From: Pseudomonadota bacterium | GTDB taxonomy: Bacteria; Pseudomonadota; Alphaproteobacteria; Rhizobiales; Xanthobacteraceae | Length of the DNA stretch: 64,000 nucleotides | Reading direction: 5' to 3' | Assembly: GCA_023386635.1 (NCBI GenBank) | Contig: JAEWJH010000018.1 | Coordinates: forward strand, 1-64,000 | Part shown: positions 42,286-50,239 of the stretch, piece by piece | How positions within the stretch are numbered: position 1 is the stretch's first letter | Layout: each line of letters begins with the position of its first letter | Made by a program: the position numbers and the translations under genes | Notes under the pieces: model-generated | Database searches by the model: none | What the model was told of the DNA's origin: nothing | Seen by the model: only the letters and a program-made list of their open reading frames with translations

Positions 42286-43176
42286 ATGTCCGAATCCATC
42301 ATCGACGCACATCATCATATCTGGCGGCAGGCCGATCAGCCGTGGTTGCAGGGGCCGACCGTGCCGCGCATCTTCGGTGCGTATGACAAGATCAAGCGGG
42401 ATTATCCGGTCGAGGAATTCAAGGCCGATCTCGCCGGCACCGGCGTGGTCAAATCCGTCTATGTGCAGACCAACTGGCTGCCCACGCGGGCGGTCGAGGA
42501 AGCGGAGTGGGTCCAGTCGGAAGCGGATCGCGCCGGCTGGCCGCATGCGATCGTGAGTTTTGTCGATATGCAGGCCGACGATGCGCCGCAGGTGATGCAG
42601 GCGCAGTCGCGCTTTCCGCTGATGCGCGGCGTGCGGCAGCAACTGCACTGGCACGAGAAGGAGCTTTACCGCTTCGCGCCGCGCCCGGACATGATGAACA
42701 CCGCCGTGTTTCGCAAGAACATGGCGCATCTGGCCGACTACGACTGGAGTTTCGATCTACAGGTGTTCGCGTCGCAGATGGCGGACGCTGCTGCGCTCGC
42801 GGCCGCTTTCCCCGCGACCAAGTTCATCCTGCTGCATGCCGGCATGCTGGAGGACATGAGCCCGCAAGGGCGCGCGGGGTGGCGCGACGGGATGAAGCGG
42901 CTGGCGGCGCAGCCGAATGTCTATACCAAATTCTCCGGCCTCGGCACCTTCATCCGCCGCAACGATCCGCAGCACATCGCCGATATCGTCGGCGCCACCG
43001 TCGAACTGTTCGGTGCCGAGCGCTGCATGTGGGGTTCGAATTTCCCGGTCGAGAAAATCTGGACCGATTATGCGGCGATCGTCGCAGCAATCCGCGCGGC
43101 GGTCGCGGGCTTCGATGCCAAGGCGCGCGCGGCAATCCTGCACGACACGGCGGCGCAGGTTTACCGGCTGGGCTGA
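42286..43176 (+). CDS. Amidohydrolase family 2 (TIM-barrel) hydrolase, lactonase-like
   Basis: A 296-residue metalloenzyme beginning MSESIIDAHHHIWRQ. The DAHHHIW motif and the late MWGSNFPVEK Asn/His region are typical of the L-fucono-lactonase/PDC-hydrolase (LigI-like) branch. ATG 42286 places the HxH motif near residue 10, as is usual. In-frame starts at 42250 (TTG) and 42259 are possible. It is the last gene of the Mo-hydroxylase/Liv cluster, so it probably hydrolyses a lactone or lactam made from the hydroxylated compound. Confidence 0.85.
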   Translation: MSESIIDAHHHIWRQADQPWLQGPTVPRIFGAYDKIKRDYPVEEFKADLAGTGVVKSVYVQTNWLPTRAVEEAEWVQSEADRAGWPHAIVSFVDMQADDAPQVMQAQSRFPLMRGVRQQLHWHEKELYRFAPRPDMMNTAVFRKNMAHLADYDWSFDLQVFASQMADAAALAAAFPATKFILLHAGMLEDMSPQGRAGWRDGMKRLAAQPNVYTKFSGLGTFIRRNDPQHIADIVGATVELFGAERCMWGSNFPVEKIWTDYAAIVAAIRAAVAGFDAKARAAILHDTAAQVYRLG

Positions 43177-43197
43177 AGAGGACTCGATTCTCTCGGC

Positions 43198-43280
43198 GTC
43201 ATGCGCGGGCTTGATCGCGCATCCATCTGCTTTGGCGTCGCACCAAGTCATGGATGGCCGGGACAAGCCCGGCGATGACG
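43198..43280. repeat. Bradyrhizobiaceae-type intergenic palindromic repeat
   Basis: CGTCATGCGCGGGCTTG at 43198-43214 is an imperfect inverted complement of CAAGCCCGGCGATGACG at 43264-43280. Between them lie CGCGCATCCATC and GTCATGGATGGCCGGGACA, which form inner arms. I recognise this layout as a common dispersed element between genes in Bradyrhizobium and relatives. It separates two convergent genes. Confidence 0.65.
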
Positions 43281-43299
43281 TGGTGACAGTAGTTCGCCG

Positions 43300-44085
43300 C
43301 TAATGCTCCGCCGCCGCCAGCACCGCTTCCTCGCGGATCTGCTCGGTCAGCTGCGCGCGCAACGCGGAGAATTCCGGGCTGGTCTTGATGGTGTAGTGGC
43401 GCGGATAGGGCAGCGTCACCGGCACGTCGGCCTTGATGCGGCCCGGCCTTGCGCTCATCACCAGCACACGCGAGGCGAGGAAGATCGCCTCTTCGATATC
43501 GTGGGTGACGAACAGGATCGTCTTGCGGTCGCGTTCCCAGATGCCGAGCAGCAATTCCTGCATCAGCGAGCGGGTCTGATTGTCGAGCGCGCCGAACGGC
43601 TCGTCGAGCAGCAGCACGGCTGGATCGTTGGCGAGCGCGCGCGCGATCGCGGTGCGCTGCTGCATGCCGCCCGACAATTGTTTCGGATAGTGATCGGCAA
43701 AGCCGGTGAGGCCGATGCGCTCCAGCCAGCGCTCGACCACGGAGCGGCGCTCGCCTTGCGGCATGCCTTTCTCGCGCAAGCCGAACGCGATGTTCTCGGC
43801 GACGGTGAGCCACGGAAACAGCGTATAGGACTGGAACACCATGCCGCGGTCGTGGCCGGGCTCTCGCACGCGCTTGCCGTCGAGCAGCACCTGTCCGGTC
43901 GTCGGCGTATCGAGGCCGGCGACCATGCGCAGCAAAGTGGACTTGCCGCAGCCGGAGGGGCCGAGGATCGTCACGAACGCATTGTCGGCGATGGTCACCG
44001 TGGTCGGCTGCAGCGCCTGCACCGGCGCGCCGCCGCGCACCGGCGGAAACACGCGCGAGACGTTGTCGATCAGGAGCTTGCTCAC
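43300..44085 (-). CDS. ABC transporter ATP-binding protein, NitT/TauT (SsuB) family
   Basis: A 261-residue ATPase: Walker A GPSGCGKST, signature LSGGMQQR, Walker B VLLLDEPFGALD, switch His in VTHDIEEAI. The GTG start at 44085 overlaps the permease stop by four bases (GTGA); the frame stays open upstream only as a shadow of the permease gene. It is the third gene of a minus-strand binding protein-permease-ATPase operon divergent from the P450 cluster. Confidence 0.92.
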   Translation of the reverse strand: MSKLLIDNVSRVFPPVRGGAPVQALQPTTVTIADNAFVTILGPSGCGKSTLLRMVAGLDTPTTGQVLLDGKRVREPGHDRGMVFQSYTLFPWLTVAENIAFGLREKGMPQGERRSVVERWLERIGLTGFADHYPKQLSGGMQQRTAIARALANDPAVLLLDEPFGALDNQTRSLMQELLLGIWERDRKTILFVTHDIEEAIFLASRVLVMSARPGRIKADVPVTLPYPRHYTIKTSPEFSALRAQLTEQIREEAVLAAAEH

Positions 44086-44855
44086 GCGAGGCTCCACGGG
44101 AACAGGCGCTGGTTGGCGGCCTTGAACAGGAAGTCGGAGATCAGGCCGATCACGCCGATGACGATGATGCCGAAGATCATCTGTCCGGTCGCCAATAGCG
44201 CCTGGCTGTCGATGATCATGTGGCCGATGCCGGAGGACGAACCGATCAGTTCGGCAACGATCACATAAGTCCAGGCCCAGCCGAGCACCAGCCGCAGCGT
44301 TTCGGCGATGTCGGGCGCCGATGCCGGGATCAGCACGCGGGCGAGGATGCCGCGGTCGCGCGCGCCGAGCGTCAGCGCCGCTTCCACCAGATCGCGGCGA
44401 ATGCCGGCGACGATGATCGCCACCATCAGGATGATCTGGAACACCGAGCCGATGAAGATGACGAGCAGCTTCTGGAATTCGCCGATGCCGGCCCACAGGA
44501 TCAACAGGGGAATGAACGCCGAGGCGGGCAGGTAACGCGCGAACGAGACGAACGGCTCGAGGAACGCCTCGATCGGCTTGTAGGCGCCCATCAGGATGCC
44601 GAGCGGCACGGCGACCAGCGCGGCGAGGATGAAGCCGCCGATCACGCGCCAGATGGTGATGCCGATATCGCCGAGGAAGCCGTGTTTGGTCAGCAGCACC
44701 CAGCCGTCCGCCAGCATCGTCGCCGGATCGGCGAGGAATGTCGGCGAGACGAAACCGCCGAGCGTCGCGAACGCCCATGCGGCAAAGAAGATGACGAAAA
44801 ACAGGATGCCCAGGACGAAACGAGTCGTCTGGGAAATGGGCGTCAGCGGCCTCAT
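44082..44855 (-). CDS. ABC transporter permease, NitT/TauT (SsuC) family
   Basis: A 257-residue membrane protein with a leader helix (VLGILFFVIFFAAWAFATLGG) and about six further segments. The EAA loop is visible as ALTLGARDRGILARVLIPASAPDI. It is followed with overlap by the ATPase gene and preceded by the binding-protein gene, from which a long hairpin separates it. Confidence 0.92.
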   Translation of the reverse strand: MRPLTPISQTTRFVLGILFFVIFFAAWAFATLGGFVSPTFLADPATMLADGWVLLTKHGFLGDIGITIWRVIGGFILAALVAVPLGILMGAYKPIEAFLEPFVSFARYLPASAFIPLLILWAGIGEFQKLLVIFIGSVFQIILMVAIIVAGIRRDLVEAALTLGARDRGILARVLIPASAPDIAETLRLVLGWAWTYVIVAELIGSSSGIGHMIIDSQALLATGQMIFGIIVIGVIGLISDFLFKAANQRLFPWSLA

Positions 44856-44887
44856 GCGGTCATCCGCCCGTGTGCTGAAAGCCGGGT

Positions 44888-44926
44888 GGGTGCCCCGCTA
44901 GAGCGGAGCTCTAGAGCGGAGCACCC
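44888..44926 (-). terminator. Long stem-loop between binding-protein and permease genes
   Basis: GGGTGC (44888-44893) pairs with GCACCC (44921-44926), CCGCT (44895-44899) with AGCGG (44915-44919), and AGAGC (44900-44904) with GCTCT (44908-44912), around a GGA loop. One mismatch and a two-base bulge interrupt the stem. It begins eight bases after the binding-protein stop on the minus strand. It probably protects or terminates the upstream message. Confidence 0.6.
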
Positions 44927-44933
44927 GGTCCGG

Positions 44934-45881
44934 TTACTGGAGGAAGCGCGTGTCGGCGAGCTTCGAGAGATCGGGGATCTTCTTGATCACGCCGGTCTCC
45001 AGCAGCAGGTCGGCGGCATCCTTTGAGAACGTGCCGAACTCCGAGGCGAAGAACTTCTTGTTCTCCTCACGACCCTGCCAGCGCAGGAATGCGGCCGACT
45101 TGCCGAACGCTTCGCCGCTCTGCTTCACGTCTCCGCCCATGATTTCATAAGACTTGGCCTGGTCGGACTTGATCATCTCCAGCGCGTCGAAATAACTCTT
45201 GGTCAGTGCCTTCACCGCCGCTTCATTCTCGCTGATGAATTTCGGCGTGCAGCCGAAGGTGTCCATCACCACCGGATAGTCGAGGGTGGTGGCGATGATC
45301 TTGCCGGCTTCGGGCTTCGCACGGACCGCCGAGAGATACGGCTCGTAGGTCATCGCCACGTCGTTCTGCCCGGCGATGAAAGCCTGCGCCGCCGGACCCG
45401 GCTCCATGTTGACGATGGTGATGTCCTTGGTGGTGAGGCCGTTCTTCTTCAGCATCCACGACAGGACGAAATACGGCGATGTGCCGGGCGCGGAAGCGGC
45501 GACCGTCTTGCCCTTGATGTCCTTGATCGAGCCGATATTGCTGCGTACGGCCATGCCGTCGGCGCCGTAGGACTTGTCGAGCTGGAACAGCTGCGTGGTG
45601 GCTACGCCGTTGGCGTTCCACACCACCCAGGTCTCGACCGTCGTCGCGGCGCACTGCACGTCGCCCGAGGCGATGGCAAGGTGGCGGCTTGCCTGCGGGA
45701 TCTTCTTGATGGTGACGTTCAGGCCGTTCTTGGCGAAGATCCCGGCTTCCTTGGCCAGCGTCAGCGGTGCGAAGCCAGTCCAGCCGGAAATAGCGATCGA
45801 CACCGGCGTGCCCTGCGCAAAGGCGCTGGTGGTGAGGAGAGTGGCGGCGGTCGCAACCGCCCATTTTGCAATACGTTTCAT
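44934..45881 (-). CDS. ABC transporter substrate-binding protein, NitT/TauT family
   Basis: A 315-residue exported protein. The signal peptide is MKRIAKWAVATAATLLTTSAFA, with mature start QGTPVSIAISGWTGFAPLTLA. The IASGDVQCAATTVETWVVWNANG segment is the family pattern. ATG 45881 follows GGGGG; an in-frame upstream ATG at 45938 would destroy the signal peptide. It heads the minus operon divergent from the P450 cluster, with which it shares a 169-bp promoter region, so it may bind that pathway's substrate. Confidence 0.92.
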   Translation of the reverse strand: MKRIAKWAVATAATLLTTSAFAQGTPVSIAISGWTGFAPLTLAKEAGIFAKNGLNVTIKKIPQASRHLAIASGDVQCAATTVETWVVWNANGVATTQLFQLDKSYGADGMAVRSNIGSIKDIKGKTVAASAPGTSPYFVLSWMLKKNGLTTKDITIVNMEPGPAAQAFIAGQNDVAMTYEPYLSAVRAKPEAGKIIATTLDYPVVMDTFGCTPKFISENEAAVKALTKSYFDALEMIKSDQAKSYEIMGGDVKQSGEAFGKSAAFLRWQGREENKKFFASEFGTFSKDAADLLLETGVIKKIPDLSKLADTRFLQ

Positions 45882-46050
45882 GGTGCCCCCGTGAACTCTG
45901 GTTGGCCGGATCGCACCATGGCGTCCCGGCCAAGTCAATCTGACCGTCGATCGAGACCGTTCCTGTGTTAGATGGGGTGCCGTTTACAAGCTTCGTTCAA
46001 CCCCGTTATCGTGTCGCATTGTCAATGCCGCGCCGTTATGGCTGGGCGGA

Positions 46051-47376
46051 ATGAACCAGACATCGATGTCCAGCACCGATCCCCCGTCGCAAGGTCTGGC
46101 GCACCGCCCGGTGCAGGATCGGGTGCAAGGTCTCGCACAGGCTGCGGCACTCGTCGCCGGGTTTGATCTGCGGCGGCTAACCCGTGACTTTCTCGACGAC
46201 CCTTATCCGACCTATCGGGCGCTGCGTGAGCATGCGCCCGTGCATCGCCTGCCGGACGGTTCCTATTTCCTGACGTGCTACGACGATCTGGTCGCGGTGT
46301 ACCGCGATGCCAGGACCTGGAGCTCGGACAAGACGGTCGACTTCAAACCGAACTTCGGCGACAGCCTTCTCTACGAGCACCACACCACCAGTCTGGTGTT
46401 CAACGATCCGCCGATCCATACGCGCGTTCGCAAGCTGTTGGCGCCGACCTTCACGCCGCGGGCGCTGGCCGCCTTGCAGCCGCGGATCGAGGCGTTGGTC
46501 GACCGCCTGCTCGATGCCGCCGGGGACCGCGGCACCATCGATCTGATCGGGGATTTCGCCGCCGCTATTCCGGTGCAGTTGATCGGCGATCTGCTCGGCA
46601 TTCCTCAGAACGAGCGCGATCCGCTGCGGCAATGGTCGCTGGATATCCTCGGCGCTTTGGAGCCGGTGCTGGCGCCGGAAAAGTTCGAGGCCGGCGTCGG
46701 CTCGGTGCGCGACTTCAAGGCGTATCTCAGCGAGCTGGTGGCGCGGCGGCAGCGCGAGCACAGCGGCGACGACGCGGAGATTTTATCGAAGCTGGTCGCC
46801 GGCAGCGAACTCGCGCAGGATGCCAATACGGGCGGCGAGCGGTTGTCCGAACTCGAACTGCTGCACAACTGCATCTTCCTGCTCAATGCCGGCCATGAGA
46901 CCACCACCAATCTGATCGGCAATGCGGTCGACCTGCTGCTGCGCCATCCCGGCGCGCTCGCCGATCTTGCCGCGCATCCCGCGTGTATCGAGAGCGCGGT
47001 GGAGGAATTCCTGCGCATGGAATCCTCGAACCAGCTCGGCAACCGCCGCGCCGCCGTCGATACGGAAATTGGCGGCATCGCCATGCCGGCCGGCACCTAT
47101 GTGCATCTCGGCATCGGCGCCGCGAACCGCGATCCCGCGCAATTCCCCGATCCCGACCGGCTCGACATCCGCCGCACGCCGAACCGGCATCTCGCCTTCG
47201 GCGGCGGCATCCACACCTGCGCCGGCAATTCGCTGGCGCGGATGGAGGCGAAGGTGGCGGTCGGCAAGCTGGTGGCGCGGTTCAGGTCGATCGAGCCGGC
47301 CGGTGCGCCGGTGCGCGGCGGCCGCGCGCGGTTTCGCGGCTTCATGCATTATCCGGTGGCGCTGCGCTCGCGCTGA
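46051..47376 (+). CDS. Cytochrome P450
   Basis: A 441-residue soluble bacterial P450. The I-helix oxygen-binding motif is AGHETTTN (280-287), the K-helix motif is E319-F-L-R322, and the heme-binding loop FGGGIHTCAG has the axial Cys at 390. No membrane anchor is present, so electron supply by a ferredoxin and reductase encoded elsewhere is expected. It opens a cluster with a CoA ligase and a DpgC-like dioxygenase, suggesting hydroxylation or dealkylation of an aromatic or arylalkanoic compound before CoA activation. Confidence 0.94.
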   Translation: MNQTSMSSTDPPSQGLAHRPVQDRVQGLAQAAALVAGFDLRRLTRDFLDDPYPTYRALREHAPVHRLPDGSYFLTCYDDLVAVYRDARTWSSDKTVDFKPNFGDSLLYEHHTTSLVFNDPPIHTRVRKLLAPTFTPRALAALQPRIEALVDRLLDAAGDRGTIDLIGDFAAAIPVQLIGDLLGIPQNERDPLRQWSLDILGALEPVLAPEKFEAGVGSVRDFKAYLSELVARRQREHSGDDAEILSKLVAGSELAQDANTGGERLSELELLHNCIFLLNAGHETTTNLIGNAVDLLLRHPGALADLAAHPACIESAVEEFLRMESSNQLGNRRAAVDTEIGGIAMPAGTYVHLGIGAANRDPAQFPDPDRLDIRRTPNRHLAFGGGIHTCAGNSLARMEAKVAVGKLVARFRSIEPAGAPVRGGRARFRGFMHYPVALRSR

Positions 47377-47400
47377 AGAGACATACGAGGGATGCGGTTA

Positions 47401-48714
47401 ATGCTCGATACGTCGTCTTATGTACCCTATGGTCTCGAACCGATCGAGCGCGCGTCACGTGACGAAATCGCGGCGCTGCAGACGCGTCGTCTCAAGGAGA
47501 CGCTGACCCGCGCCTACGAGAACGTGCCGGCCTATCGCGCCAAGTTCGGCGCAGCGGGCGTCACGCCGGCCGATTTCCGCACGCTCGACGACATCGCGAA
47601 ATTCCCGTTCACCACCAAGCAGGACCTGCGCGCGAATTATCCGTTCGGCATGTTCGCGGTGCCGCGCGAGCAGATCGTGCGCGTCCATGCGTCGTCCGGC
47701 ACCACCGGCAAGCCCACGGTGGTCGGCTATACCCGCAAGGATATCGAGACATGGTCGGACCTGATGGCGCGGTCGATCCGCGCATCGGGCGGGCGGCCGG
47801 GCATGAAGGTACATGTCGCTTACGGCTACGGCCTATTCACCGGTGGGCTCGGCGCGCATTACGGCGCGGAGCGGCTCGGCTGCACGGTGATCCCGGTGTC
47901 CGGCGGCATGACCGAACGGCAGGTGCAACTGATCGTCGATTTCGAGCCCGACATCATCATGGTGACGCCGTCCTACATGCTGGCGATCCTCGACGAATTC
48001 CGCGCCAAGGGCATCGATCCGCGCGGCACCGCGCTGCAGGTTGGGATTTTTGGCGCCGAGCCGTGGACCAATTCGATGCGGCGCGAGATCGAGGCGGCGT
48101 TCGACATGCACGCGGTCGATATCTACGGCATTTCCGAGGTGATGGGGCCGGGCGTCGCCAATGAATGCATTGAGACGAAAGACGGTCTGCATATCTGGGA
48201 GGATCATTTCTATCCGGAGGTGATCGATCCGGAGACCGGGCGGGTGCTGCCCGACGGCGAAGCGGGCGAACTTGTCTTCACCTCGCTCACCAAGGAAGGC
48301 ATGCCGGTGATCCGCTACCGCACGCGCGACCTGACGCGCCTGCTGCCAGGGACGGCGCGCACCATGCGCCGCATGGAGAAGATCACCGGGCGGTCCGACG
48401 ACATGATCATCATCCGTGGCGTGAACATGTTCCCGACGCAGATCGAGGAACTGCTGATGCGCTGCGAGGGGCTCGCGCCGCATTATCTGGTCGAACTGCG
48501 GCGCGACCAGCGGCTCGATATCGTCACCGTGCGGGTGGAGGCACGGCCGGACCTGACCGATATGGAACAGCGCGCGGCGCAGGCCGCGCAGCTTGCCGCG
48601 CATGTGAAAAACAATATCGGCCTCACCGTCGAGGTCGAGGTGACCGATCCCGGCATGGTGGAACGTTCGCTCGGCAAGGCGCGCCGGGTCATAGACCTGC
48701 GGTCGAAAGTGTGA
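47401..48714 (+). CDS. Phenylacetate-CoA ligase-like (PaaK family) AMP-forming ligase
   Basis: A 437-residue adenylate-forming enzyme. The phosphate loop is SSGTTGKPTVVGYT, the adenine region is YGISEVMGPGVANEC, and the hinge region is TGRSDDMIIIRGVNMFPTQIEE, the PaaK signature. ATG 47401 has GAGGG nine bases upstream; ATG 47392 lies directly against that Shine-Dalgarno and is less likely. It should form an aryl- or arylacetyl-CoA thioester, giving the type of substrate used by the DpgC-like enzyme ten bases downstream. Confidence 0.9.
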   Translation: MLDTSSYVPYGLEPIERASRDEIAALQTRRLKETLTRAYENVPAYRAKFGAAGVTPADFRTLDDIAKFPFTTKQDLRANYPFGMFAVPREQIVRVHASSGTTGKPTVVGYTRKDIETWSDLMARSIRASGGRPGMKVHVAYGYGLFTGGLGAHYGAERLGCTVIPVSGGMTERQVQLIVDFEPDIIMVTPSYMLAILDEFRAKGIDPRGTALQVGIFGAEPWTNSMRREIEAAFDMHAVDIYGISEVMGPGVANECIETKDGLHIWEDHFYPEVIDPETGRVLPDGEAGELVFTSLTKEGMPVIRYRTRDLTRLLPGTARTMRRMEKITGRSDDMIIIRGVNMFPTQIEELLMRCEGLAPHYLVELRRDQRLDIVTVRVEARPDLTDMEQRAAQAAQLAAHVKNNIGLTVEVEVTDPGMVERSLGKARRVIDLRSKV

Positions 48715-48724
48715 GGGCAGCGAG

Positions 48725-50098
48725 ATGATGCAGGCGAGCGATGCGGCCGTCGATTCGGCGATCCGCGCAGTTCTCGACAAGGCGCCGACAATCACCGGAG
48801 ACCTCGATCGCGACCGCGCGGCATTCACGGCGTTCTGGACCGAGGGCGCGGCGCTGCGGGCGCGTTTTCCGAAGAAGAAGAGTCGCGCCGCTGCAGAGGC
48901 TGCCGCCTATAAAGCGATCGCCGACGCGGAGCGGCAGGCGCGCGAGCGGTTTCTCGGCGTGCATGTGGAAGCGGTGTACGGTGCGCTCACCGGCGGCCGC
49001 CACCGTTTCGTCCGCGCCGAACAACTTCTCTACGATGCGGCGGCGGCGTTTCCCGGCCTGACGCCGACGGCGCAGACCGTGGCGGCGGACACCGGCCTGC
49101 TCAGCGAGAAGGACGGCGCGGAAATCGACCAAGGCATTTTCCTCGGTCATGTTTTGGCGCATCACGCCTGCGGTCATCATCTGCTACACGCGATGCTGCT
49201 GCCGCGCGCCGAGGTGGCCGAGTTGCTGCCGAAATTCCGCGAGACCGGATCGATTGATCTTGGGCAGGCGGTGGTGTCGCGGCACGGCAAGGCATCGATC
49301 CTGGAAATGCGCAATCCGCGTTTTCTGAACGCCATGGACGACAGCACCAACGATCCGATCGAGATCGCGACCGATCTTGCGCTGCTTGATCCGCAGACCG
49401 CTATCTGTGTGGTGCGTGGCGGGCGGCTCGACCATCCCAAATACGGCGGGCGGCGCGCATTCTCGACCGGGATCAACCTGACGCTGCTCTATCAGGGCAA
49501 GCTGTCGTTCATGTTCTATGTGCGGCATCTGCTCGGGTTCGAGCACAAGTGGTTGCGCGGGCTGGCGCGGCCGGACGCGTCGCCTGAGGAGACAACCGGC
49601 AGCACAATCGAGAAGCCGTGGATCGCCGCGGTCGATGCCTACGCGATCGGCGGCGGCTGCCAGCATCTCCTCGTGATGGATTACATCCTCGCCGCCTCGA
49701 ACGCCTATCTGACCTTGCCGGCGCGCAAGGAGGGGATTATCCCCGGCGCTTCCAATTTGCGGCTGCCGCGCTTTACTGGTGACCGCATCGCGCGGCAGGC
49801 GGTGATGTATGAGCGTCGGATCGACTGCGATTCAGCCGAAGGCCGGCTGATCTGCGACGAGATCGCGCCGCCGGAGGGCATGGACGCCGCGCTCGACACC
49901 GTGATCGACGGCCTGACCAATTCCGGCGTCGTCAGCGCGGTCGCCAACCGCCGCGCGTTCCGGGTGCAGCAGGAGCCGCTCGATATTTTCCGTACCTATG
50001 CGTCGGTCTATTTCCACGAACAGGCTTATTGCCATTTCAGCCCGGCGCTGATCGCCAATCTGGAGCGCTACTGGGACGCGCAGAACCGCAAGGTCTGA
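48725..50098 (+). CDS. DpgC-like cofactor-independent acyl-CoA dioxygenase (enoyl-CoA hydratase superfamily)
   Basis: A 457-residue protein, far longer than the ~260 residues of ordinary enoyl-CoA hydratases. The N-terminal helical extension (about 1-180, with GHHLLHAMLLPRAEVAELL) and the crotonase core (about 185-430) match the DpgC plan. Core motifs include RRAFSTGINL, KPWIAAVDAYAIGGGCQHLL and KEGIIPGASNLRL, all very like DpgC. DpgC oxidises 3,5-dihydroxyphenylacetyl-CoA with O2, without cofactor, to the arylglyoxylate. In glycopeptide producers it works with DpgA/B/D; here it is paired with a PaaK-like ligase and a P450. The substrate is unknown. Confidence 0.85.
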   Translation: MMQASDAAVDSAIRAVLDKAPTITGDLDRDRAAFTAFWTEGAALRARFPKKKSRAAAEAAAYKAIADAERQARERFLGVHVEAVYGALTGGRHRFVRAEQLLYDAAAAFPGLTPTAQTVAADTGLLSEKDGAEIDQGIFLGHVLAHHACGHHLLHAMLLPRAEVAELLPKFRETGSIDLGQAVVSRHGKASILEMRNPRFLNAMDDSTNDPIEIATDLALLDPQTAICVVRGGRLDHPKYGGRRAFSTGINLTLLYQGKLSFMFYVRHLLGFEHKWLRGLARPDASPEETTGSTIEKPWIAAVDAYAIGGGCQHLLVMDYILAASNAYLTLPARKEGIIPGASNLRLPRFTGDRIARQAVMYERRIDCDSAEGRLICDEIAPPEGMDAALDTVIDGLTNSGVVSAVANRRAFRVQQEPLDIFRTYASVYFHEQAYCHFSPALIANLERYWDAQNRKV

Positions 50099-50239
50099 GG
50101 CGTTACCATTCGGCCGTGGTGTGCCCGGCCGTCTCGGCGGCTGCTTCGAAGGGCGGCGGAATGGCGGATGCGTCCTTGGCCTGGAAATGGTTGTCATGTA
50201 CAATCAATTTCCGACCGCCAAGCCGAGAGTGTGAACCGC

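Noticed and set aside
43300..44778. A single 492-residue ABC protein on the minus strand
   Set aside because: The open frame continues upstream of the ATPase only by running out of frame through the permease gene. The GTG at 44085 with a 4-bp overlap is the real ATPase start.
48725..50098. Ordinary enoyl-CoA hydratase/isomerase
   Set aside because: It is about 200 residues too long and has the DpgC-type helical N-terminal domain and EGIIPGASNLRL motif, so a plain hydratase call would miss its character.
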